Of a stretch of DNA of 64,000 nt, positions 56,301-64,000 are shown piece by piece. Within the stretch, counting starts at the first letter, position 1; each line of letters starts with the position of its first letter. Where the stretch lies: assembly GCA_013076295.1 (NCBI GenBank), contig RQOL01000618.1, forward strand, positions 3,720,001 to 3,784,000, read 5' to 3'. This DNA comes from Sanderia malayensis. Its lineage: Eukaryota; Cnidaria; Scyphozoa; Semaeostomeae; Pelagiidae. Below the pieces are notes generated by a model. It was not told the origin of the DNA. It saw nothing but the letters and a program-made list of their open reading frames with translations, and did no database searches. The position numbers and the translations under genes are program-made.

Positions 56301-59300
56301 ACCTGTTGTGTTCCTAGCCAGACATCAGCAAGAGAAGCAAGGTTTGAAGAAGGCTGCATTAAAACGACTATTACTTTGCAGAGCACATATTAATGCAGGC
56401 TCCTCTAGGCTTGAAGTTTGAAATGTATTTGTTTCTTTCTACTGACACCAAATTTTGTCTTGTTTTTCTTGAAGATGCTGATAATGATGCTATGAAAAAT
56501 GCAAAGGAAATATGGGAGGAAGTATGGAACAATTCAACTCCAGGCAAATATATTTTTATTCATTAAACATGCTGCTTCATAAGTTCTCTTTTTTCTGTTA
56601 AATCAGAGACCAGATTTTAGTTCAAGCCTAGCTCCCAGTTCAGTTTTAGCTTGGTTTTCAATACTTGCTTAGAGTTGAGACTTAACTTGGAGCACATAGT
56701 CTTAGCTTATAGTAGACAGTCTTAATACAGTGTTACAATTAGCTTATGATCTGTTCTTAGAGGTGCGGAGCTTCAACCCTATACATTGCATTATAATTTT
56801 GCACTAATTACTAATTATTATGTTACTAATTATGCTTTTATGTTTTTAATCCCAGGAACTCAGTCTGGGATTAAATTGTACCTCAATGAAATTTTTGAGA
56901 CTGTAAGTCCAGTATTATCAAGCCAATCTTGGACATTAAAGTCACAGGCCGCGCAATCAATTGGAGCCGTTGCCGACAGTTTAGGTAACAGTTACTTTAA
57001 ATAAATACCACATCAATTTTATCACTGCTTCAAGCTCTAGTCAGTTTTCTTTCAGTGGGACCTCCGTAAAGTGAACACCTTGCTCAGATCTCGAGGGTTT
57101 CCAGATTTAGAGAGAATTGACTCTATTAGCAACTAAATAGCTATTATACTATGTATTGCATAGTTGAATTTTATTGTTTTAAAGGAACGTCACTAACGCA
57201 ACCTTACCTTGGAGGCTTTTTATCTTCGCTACTGAAAGCTACACCAGGCCGAATATGGGACGGAAAGGTATTCATAATACGTGCATGTAGAATATTACTT
57301 GATATGTGCAACATATTTTGCTCTTTTTGATTATTTAATTAATCATTAATTATATTCTCTAATTGATTTTAATAAACGTTGCTCTGATAAGAGCGTCCAA
57401 ATCTCGGCGTCAAAAGCTGTATTAAAACGTCCCAACATTCAAATGCTTTCGTCATTTCTCTATTGAACACAAGGTGAAATCCTTGTAATTACTACCTATA
57501 TGTTGGGCTCAACCACCATAGAGGTAGTGATTAAAAATAATTGTTTAATTGATTTTTAGGAGCAGGTCTTAAAATCTTTATCATCGATATGTGTGAATTG
57601 CAGGTTTGTATAAAGTCCTTTTTTATCGCTACTACTAAGGTCTTCTGATCATTTTGAGACAATTTCCAGCCATGTCGATGCCCACACTTAGTCTTGTACA
57701 CGATATATCAGCCATTGAGATGAGGTTAGAAAGTCAAATTTTTGAAATTATTGAAACTGTCACCCACAAGGTCTTACTAATTTGGATTTTTTGATCACTC
57801 TGAAGTCATTGCCAGTCCTCTAGTATTTAAAATATATATATATTTCCAAATTTAGTAGTTTATGAACACCAACACCGAGTATATAACATCATGCATCCAC
57901 GATTAGAATTGGGTTTCAGAGTTGAAATTTTGAAATTGATGGAAATATTGCTCACAAATAACCTAATTCTTTATGAGTTAAATAAAAAAGTTTTTGATCT
58001 TTTATTTTAGAGATGAAATTGAAAAAAGTTTCCTTTCTTCGACACCATGTCCAGAAATCAACCAGGTATTATTTTAGCCATGGATCGAAGTGATGACTTT
58101 GATAACGTTGGCTGTATTATGTCCGTGAGTTAATTAGAAGATTTTATTCATTAAAAATGATTTATTACTGTTAGATTGTAGACGCCATGATGAACGAATG
58201 CAAAAAGAGCAATTTACAATATAAAATAAAAGCATTGAATTCCACCTCGTTTATTATTGAAAAGTATCAGCTGAACAGATTTTTGGAAATGAAAGACATT
58301 GTTCACAAATACATTCAGGTGAAGTTATCTTAGTACAGCTTGGTGTACTTCTTCATATCTTCTTCCACCTCTTCATATCTTCTTCTACCTTCTCATATTT
58401 TCTTCCACCTCTTCATATCTTCTTCCACCTCTTCATATCTTCTTGTGCCTTCTCTCTTGTATCTCTTCCTTTATTCTTGTACCACTTGAAATCATCTTGC
58501 ACTTTTTGTCATTTTCTTGTACTTTTTTATATTTCCTTGTACCTTTTTGTACAATATTGTATCTTCTCTTATCCCATTGCTATAACTTCTATTTCATTTT
58601 CATATTTTTTCCTATCATCGCATTCTCTTTTGTAATTTCAAATCCGTTTATACATCCTTATGTCTTATCTCCCCTCATTTGTTCGTATATTCTTATTATA
58701 TCCTTCCTTACATCTTCCAGTGCACCGTCATATTTTGTTATGTCCTTGTATCTGCATGTAAGTCTTCGCATAACTATACCATCTTTTCATTTTTCCCAGA
58801 ACGAGAAGGAGAACGGGATTGAGAGAGATCACAGTCAATTTACAGGGGAAGTCAATAAAGATGAAGTCATTGTTTGCTGTTTAGATTCACTCGGGAGATG
58901 CTGGCCTGTTGAATCTGATCATCAATGTACGCCACTTTCTTATGCAAAGCTGCAGTATTATTTTTATCATTTGTTGATGTTTCTTTATATTTTCTTACTC
59001 TATTTTCTTTCTTTTAGCTATTCATATTCAATACGTCATAGATCTGTTTACCGAACTGTTGAATTCAAGTGTGTGGAAAGTTCAAACAGCGATACTAAGG
59101 TTTATTGAAATTGTCTTCAAAAGGTAAGAAAATAATAATATAACGATATTTCATCTCCTTTATATGTATATGTTTTTATCATTTCATTATATATTTTTAT
59201 ATATTTCAAACCTTGTCCTTCTATTAAATATTTCTGTTTTGATTGTTATAGATTAAATTGGAGTCTTGCATCAACTGAATGGAAATATAATAATGATGAA

Positions 59301-59998
59301 AGATCGACAGTAATATCTGAGCGAATTTTTGATGTTCTAATCCCTGAAATCTGTTCTTGTATTGGTGAGAAGATCAGTATAAACTTTGATGTTGTCCTTA
59401 AATGTGATTTTAGTTTGTAAAATGAATGCTTTTTTGTTTTCTTGAATTATTTTATATTTCATGTCTTAGAGACAACAACTCATGCATCTGTGAAACTCCA
59501 AGCATTCAAGTGCATTAAAATTCCACCTCAGCATATTACAGGTACGAGTATTCTATGTTTTAGTGTAAAGCACCCTTTTCCTTCTTCTGAAATGTAAAAT
59601 GCTAACTGAATAGGATACGATTTCTTAGTTCGTAACGAACTCTCTAAAATACTGACCATTGAATGTTGGAATGGAAGATGGAATAGAATGCGTGAATGGA
59701 ATCAGGATTTTTGCGGCAGATTGAACGGGAAATTCATTTGTTTTAAAAGTTGGATACGAAGATTATATATAGAACACACAAATTACTAGATTTGATCGCA
59801 ATCTTTTCTTTTAAATCAATATATTAATTTCTAGATTGTTCTGGTGGTGAAGATGCAAGAAAAAGTCTTGTAGATGTAATAAAAACAATCTCTATGCAAC
59901 ATAAGGAAAGTACAAATTTTGAAATTTCGCAAATAGTCAATGATATTCTAAGTTATTTGACAACAGTTGCACCAAAGTTGGACAATAATTGCGCTTGA
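38316..59998 (+). CDS. ECPAS: ECPAS/ECM29 proteasome adaptor and scaffold
   Basis: 58 exons, 1862 aa (human 1845), HEAT repeats throughout. Exons: 38316-38370, 38544-38674, 38868-38957, 39295-39321, 39433-39551, 39635-39784, 40337-40469, 40620-40717, 41066-41107, 41515-41602, 42000-42116, 42527-42691, 43045-43094, 43380-43446, 44038-44160, 44423-44526, 44848-44974, 45099-45164, 45405-45528, 45711-45776, 46055-46158, 46347-46478, 46827-46992, 47618-47707, 47845-47904, 48406-48476, 48858-48959, 49146-49346, 49610-49669, 49847-49901, 50482-50596, 50718-50786, 50892-51009, 51510-51598, 51803-51884, 52517-52596, 52824-52929, 53077-53124, 53589-53710, 53980-54013, 54231-54305, 54454-54507, 54932-55081, 55410-55476, 55617-55708, 55904-55970, 56210-56341, 56475-56543, 56856-56984, 57185-57267, 57560-57603, 58011-58065, 58175-58318, 58800-58926, 59018-59123, 59252-59364, 59470-59541, 59835-59998. 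Family signatures: [52 protein letters not shown]. It links the 26S proteasome to quality control and vesicles. Intron 48 uses a GC donor; exon 4 has 27 bases. Confidence 0.95.
42160..42485. repeat. 8-bp minisatellite in ECPAS intron 11
   Basis: About 40 copies of TGATTGAA, TGATCAAG, TGATCACG and TGATTAAA fill most of the intron. TGATCA and GATCACGTGATC make many small palindromes. Confidence 0.9.
43566..43653. mobile_element. Fragment of the CCGTATTTCCTC MITE family
   Basis: In ECPAS intron 14. GGGCGCTCTTACGAGGGAAG and an end reading CATTTGAGGAAATACGGTA match the family's terminal region. The left end is lost. Confidence 0.5.
45780..46050. repeat. Degenerate ~30-bp repeat filling ECPAS intron 20
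   Basis: Sense-strand motif TTTATTGATATCTGGAATCT with ACATATC joins recurs about eight times with many substitutions. It is confined to this intron. Confidence 0.6.
48120..48178. mobile_element. Fragment of the TCGAATAAACGCCCC MITE family
   Basis: In ECPAS intron 25. TCGAATAAACGCCCCCTTCT and CTCGAATAAAGGCCCCCC are two tandem terminal-like blocks of the dispersed family. No second end is evident. Confidence 0.45.
52190..52318. repeat. AT-rich inverted repeat in ECPAS intron 35
   Basis: ATTTTCACTGTT and AACAGTGAAAAT form a perfect core stem, extended on both sides by T-rich and A-rich tracts into an imperfect hairpin of about 60 bp. The repeated T/A runs could also be slippage products. Confidence 0.65.
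54703..54824. repeat. (AAC)n microsatellite in ECPAS intron 42
   Basis: Interrupted AAC/AAT trinucleotides over about 120 bases. The Leu- and Val-rich minus-strand ORFs at this site are translation artefacts. Confidence 0.95.
57640..57965. repeat. Diverged copies of the 176-bp satellite in ECPAS intron 51
   Basis: TGATCATTTTGAGACAATTT (57648) matches TGATCACGTTGAGACAATTC of the MSH5 intron 2 monomer; TCAAATTTTTGAAAT followed by CACCCACAAGG (about 57734-57775) and GAAATTTTGAAATTGATG (about 57921) are further matches in the same order. About two old units. Confidence 0.6.
58345..58446. repeat. 20-bp pyrimidine minisatellite in ECPAS intron 53
   Basis: TCTTCATATCTTCTTCCACC repeated about five times, then grading into looser CTTGTACC-containing repeats up to about 58600. 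Confidence 0.85.
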
Positions 59999-60200
59999 TG
60001 TTATTCTAATTTTTTTATTTATAGAGCTTTTAAAATATTGAAATTTATAGTCACAATAGAATAATATTGAAAGCAGAAGTTATTTGACTAACATCCAATA
60101 TTTAATTCATTAGGAAGTAAGATACTTTCATTAGTTCTTTCTCTATACATTAAATTATTTTCTGATGCATAATTTCTAAATATCCCATCATTTGTTCTGT

Positions 60201-62174
60201 TTATAGAATAACCCCCACTGCATCACACCTATCTGTTTCTATTGAAAACAATTCAATACCCCATTGAACTGAACTGGGAATAAAATAAATAATTGATTTC
60301 ATAGTGTTTGCATTTTGATCCCGTCCGCCAACCACATATATCTTATCTTTGTAAGCAACAGCAGTTAGATGAGATCTTGGATCAGGTAATAGGCTGACAG
60401 TTTCCCAAACATCTGACAGCGGACTGTAGCGATCAACTAAACGCAGTGTGTACTTTGGATTTGATTGTCCTCCGATCGAATATAAATAATTGTTCAAGGT
60501 TACTAACGAATGATTAGCACGGCTTGTTGCCATCTTTGCTAATGCTGTTGCAGCAATTGGTAATAGATTTGAATTGTTATCATCAGATGCTATGATGTTC
60601 GAAGGTTTATAGCCGATAGGAAATGGATCAAACATTTCTGTTGACGATAAGTAATCATCATATTTGTCAATGCCACCTGGAGAAATAAGAGCATAAATGG
60701 AATTTCAGGGTACATGTAGCATGTTGGGAGTTTGTTAAGCAAAGGGTAAGTTCTGCTTTTAAGCAGTTGAAGGAGCCAGTTGAATAAAATTTTGTTTTTT
60801 CAATCATAATATAAAAGAAATGAAAATAAAATGAAACCTGATAAAATATGAACCTGAAATATAAACATTTCCTCCATAAACTGCACATCCGAAATATGCT
60901 TTCTCATTTGTTAATTCACCGACTTTTTCCATTTTATTGGTTTCAATATCATATTTATCAACATCCTTTGTTAATCTACTGCCAATGCATCCACCGATCA
61001 AGAAGATGTGATTTTCTACAACTGCTATACCAAAGCCACACCTTGGGTTGTTCATCAGCCCAATTCTCGTCCATTTATTTGAATTACAATCATATTTCTC
61101 TACCAGATCTGATAATAATGAGTCACATTCCCCTCCGAATACAATAATATTTCCTTGAACTACGGCTGCTACATGGGATCGTTTCTCCTCTTGCATCAAT
61201 GGCACGTAGCCTTTACTTCTGCCAGTTTCAAAATCAAATTTCTCTGTACTGCTGAGGCATCTTCCTGAATACCAAAGCAGTCCTTTTGGAGACTGGTAGC
61301 CTCCGATTATATACAAAAATTTCATTGCACCCTTTCGTTTACTGGTATTAAACTGTACACTTATCTGTAGTGTTCTGTAATTTTTGCACATCTTTTCAAT
61401 CCTAGTATATTCTTTACACTTCCGATTCAGTTGTTCCTTGAAATCACTTTGAGCTCTAACAAGGCAGTTCTCAATATCTAATTCTGTTAGCAAAGGAAAG
61501 CGAATTTTATTCAGAATGGAGGAAGCTTCTGTAGAAGAGAACTCAGTTTTATTCATCAGCCATCTTAACGCTGCTAAAAGGATTTGCTGCTCCGATTCTA
61601 TTTTTAGATTTTCATTTGACAATATTTGAGACAGCGTTTTACAGTCTAATTCGAGGAACTCTTCATTGTCAATTTGGAATATCTCGATAAAGTTTGTCGC
61701 AAGGAAAAGTTTTGTTCGCTTGTGCAATTCTTCGCAATCATATGCTTCTGCAAACTTGTAAAGACCAATGCAGTTTGAAGTATCGATTTTATTTTGCAAG
61801 TAACTGCTGCAAACATTTTTCAAACTAGAAAGTTGAAGCATGTTCGCGGCGACAAAGAGGTGCTGAATTTTTTCCATGTCTACAATAACACTTCCAGTGT
61901 AAATAAATGTAAGTAACATGTCAAATATTTCATCGTCTATCTCGAAAATCTCAATTTCGTCTTTCTCACTTTCTCTTAAGCCCGATGAGAACATAGTTCG
62001 AAAGTAACTACAACCAGATGATAGAACACAACGATGAGCTTTGAATGATTTTGATCCAACAATAATTTTAACATCACAAAACCGACCATTTTTCCGCAAA
62101 TCATTCAATTCTTTCGCAAGCGATAATGGGTGATCGCTTTCCCTAAATGTTAAATTTTCGTTATTATCCTCCAT
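60201..62174 (-). CDS. BTB-BACK-kelch protein (KLHL family)
   Basis: Two exons on the minus strand, 62174-60854 and 60676-60201, joined in frame; 598 aa. Residues about 20-125 are a BTB domain (GRFCDVKIIVGSKSFKAHRC, SSGCSYFRTMFSSGLRES), residues about 130-235 a BACK domain (CIGLYKFAEAYDCEELHKRT), then six kelch repeats with double glycines: FLYIIGG, IIVFGG, IFLIGG, VYISGG, YLYSIGG, IYVVGG. The family acts as substrate receptor for CUL3 ubiquitin ligases, BTB binding the cullin and the kelch propeller the substrate. The fourth repeat has an insertion of about 25 polar residues, and the intron lies in its SGG. I cannot assign an orthologue. It is convergent with ECPAS (202 bases between stops) and head-to-head with the downstream gene. 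The ATG at 62174 is the only sensible start. Confidence 0.93.
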
Positions 62175-63007
62175 TTCAAATCAATTGAGCTCAAATTAAT
62201 TAATTTCTTTCATTCATTTGTTGTCGCTTTGCTACTTTTAATCCACCATCTTTGTTTTCACATCCCTTGTGTTGTTGTTGCTGCTTTGCTGAGGATAAAG
62301 GTGGGAGGAACAGTTTGAATTAAATGCAAAGTTTTAAGGACTGGTGACTAGACTAGTCCTAAACGTTCTAAACTGAAAACATTCAGTGGAAGGTTTGAAC
62401 ATCTTAAACATGGAGAAAGTTGGTTAAAACTGCTCTCGTATTGCATTGAATTAAACAGAATAAATCAGTCCGAATATCCTTCATGTCATTGGTAAATATT
62501 TTCAATTTTTCGGTTGGATTATAAATGTTCAAAAGCCCTTTTAATGTCAATATTTGTCTGTCTGGACGTGCCTGCTTTTGTTCTCCAATGCTCAGGCAAA
62601 AACTGTTAAAAATTAGATAAATTTGCAGCAGTCGTGAAAAAGTATACTGTAATAAAGCCCCTTTTTGTTATTAATTTTGATTCATCAAACCAATTAAGGT
62701 CTTTTGGTCTATTTATAATTACCATTTTGCAATACCTTGTTATTTTATTGCTTCAATGTTTATTGTTTATTGTTTCACCATCTTTTGTTTTAAAATATCT
62801 ATAAAAACAAAGTTGGACATGCCCGGTGCCTACCTAAACGTCACAATAAGAAGGGTAAAACCCTTTCATAAGTTGCAAAATGACTTGTATATTTTGCATT
62901 TGCTAACTTGGCTGTTGAAATACAAGTTTTATTTGTTGCTGATTAATACCATTTACACAGATGCAGATATCTTGCTAAGAAAAACGAGCTGTTTAAAAGA
63001 GAAAGAG
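62175..63007. other. Divergent upstream region of the kelch gene and the 3'-edge gene
   Basis: 833 bases between two start codons on opposite strands. AT-rich, no gene. An in-frame extension exists upstream of the 63008 ATG back to 62756 but is hydrophobic and unlike the family, so it is treated as untranslated. Confidence 0.5.
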
Positions 63008-63728
63008 ATGGATCCTGATTTTGAACGAAGATTGATTGATCAAATCAATGGACAAAGTCCTGTATCATTGTCACCAAATGTATGAACAATCATACTTTTT
63101 ATTTTGTTTATATTGAGTGAATAAACTCTTATTTGATGAGCTTCTCGTTCAAGCAAACTAAATATCTTCTCAGCTTCGTAGATCAGCTCACCCTTAACTT
63201 TACAAACTTTTAGGACATTCCACTTAAACTCATTTTGTTTGCATTGAATTAGGCATATAACAATGTCGATATAAAGACACGATAATTAAACAATCCTTGT
63301 TCTGACTATTGATATTCAGATTTTTTTATTTTGTAGTCTCCCAAACATATATGCAGCCCAAGTCCGAGACGACGACGCTTGAATATGGATAGTTTGAGTG
63401 ATCGGTAAATAGTTTCATCTTTAGTTTACATATTATTCATCTATCCTTAATGTCCATACCTGATCTAATAAAATATACCAGTGTGTGCTAGAGAATTTGT
63501 ATACAATTTATGCATTGTTAAATTTGAAAATTGTTTATTAAGTTACTTTATGTTTGCAGGGCTATGCCAAATAGATCAGCAATAAGAAACATATCTGGAT
63601 TGCTTATGTCACAGGTAGACCATCATTTTCACTTTCTTTCAGTGTTGAATTTGTTTCTCAAGTTCTTGAATAATCATGTTTGCTTCGTTGTAGGAAAACG
63701 AAGACCCATCCACTCAAAAATCTCAACG
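63008..63728 (+). CDS. FZR1/Cdh1-like APC/C activator, N-terminal exons (partial)
   Basis: Exons 63008-63079, 63337-63404, 63560-63614 and 63694-63728 join in frame to about 76 codons; the gene probably continues beyond. The start MDPDFERRLIDQI resembles MDQDYERRLLRQI of human FZR1. A Ser-Pro and Arg-rich stretch (SPSPRRRRLNMDSL) follows, then DRAMPNRS at the place of the C-box DR(F/Y)IPxR, then ENEDPSTQKS in the position of NENEKSPSQN. In the known family the C-box and later WD40 repeats recruit the anaphase-promoting complex and its substrates; the WD40 part is not in the window. A possible fifth exon from 63784 reads to a stop at about 63858. The match rests on short motifs from memory, so the call is tentative; it may be a diverged paralogue or a different protein. 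Confidence 0.4.
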
Positions 63729-63752
63729 GTATATTTCTCATATTTTTTATAT

Positions 63753-63777
63753 TAACCCTAACCCTAACTTTAACCCT
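63753..63777. repeat. Short interstitial telomere-like repeat
   Basis: TTAACCCTAACCCTAACTTT followed by AACCC: about four CCCTAA-type units with one variant, in the last visible intron. Confidence 0.7.
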
Positions 63778-64000
63778 CCCTAGCCCCGTAGATGTGAAAG
63801 AATTGTTTGAATATAAAATATGTGGTGCTCAGTCAAAGAACTATGATAATTAATTTAGGGGAATAAACCACATTGTTATTGTGTTAAATAATGCATTATG
63901 AGCCTGGGTTGTGGGTCATGGGTTTGAAACCTGCAGAATTACTTTCTACTCACCACCACATCACCTTTCTAGTCCAGCTGTCTACCCTTCAACCATCAGG

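Noticed and set aside
58443..59108. 221-codon plus-strand ORF in ECPAS intron 53 to exon 55
   Set aside because: Reads pyrimidine-rich intron repeats as Leu/Phe/Ser; the ECPAS exons it crosses (from 58800 and from 59018) are separated by an intron, and exon 55 is coded in a different frame.
63895..63945. GGGTTTGAAACCTGC resembling a tRNA/SINE B box
   Set aside because: No matching A box or cloverleaf could be drawn; a single B-box-like string is weak evidence.

Overview
This window is nuclear DNA of an animal. Every protein-coding locus except two is split by GT-AG introns of roughly 90 to 2,000 bases, the sequence is AT-rich, and the encoded proteins are clear relatives of human NIPBL, MSH5, JUN, CYB5RL, ECPAS (ECM29) and BTB-kelch proteins at moderate divergence. 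The intron density, the intronless Jun-type gene with a vertebrate-like JNK-site region, and the LINE with many small TA-flanked MITEs fit an early-branching marine invertebrate, most likely a cnidarian. That placement is inference; the sequence cannot fix the species.

Layout. 168-8798 (+): the last 20 exons of NIPBL (cohesin loader); the 5' part lies outside the window. 10711-25145 (+): a complete MSH5 (meiotic MutS homologue), 27 modelled exons, with introns full of satellites, MITEs and a 1.35-kb foldback element. 27871-29139 (+): intronless JUN with a recognisable promoter. 30463-32321 (+): a 5'-truncated LINE with an open reverse-transcriptase frame. 32497-34681: a permuted duplication containing arrays of 27-bp palindromic repeats. 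34917-35615 (+): single-exon Tctex1-type dynein light chain. 36099-38130 (-): CYB5RL in five exons. 38316-59998 (+): complete ECPAS/ECM29 in 58 exons, head-to-head with CYB5RL across 185 bases. 60201-62174 (-): two-exon BTB-BACK-kelch gene, convergent with ECPAS. 63008-end (+): first exons of a gene resembling the N-terminus of the APC/C activator FZR1/Cdh1.

Exon models were built by hand from splice signals, protein similarity remembered from the human families, and reading-frame closure. The NIPBL part (2331 nt), ECPAS (5589 nt), CYB5RL (936 nt) and kelch (1797 nt) sums are all divisible by three without internal stops. MSH5 closes only if a 58-nt intron is accepted or one base is treated as an indel.

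Functional themes are chromosome cohesion and meiotic recombination (NIPBL, MSH5), protein turnover (ECPAS on the proteasome, a probable CUL3 adaptor, a possible APC/C activator) and immediate-early transcription (JUN). I see no operon and no new enzyme system. The least ordinary content is in the non-coding fraction: a foldback element carrying a zinc-ribbon reading frame and a nested MITE whose empty site survives in the opposite arm; a palindromic 27-bp repeat whose arms change in a compensatory way; a segmental duplication with permuted order; satellites shared between introns of different genes; and introns built from their own degenerate pyrimidine-rich repeats.
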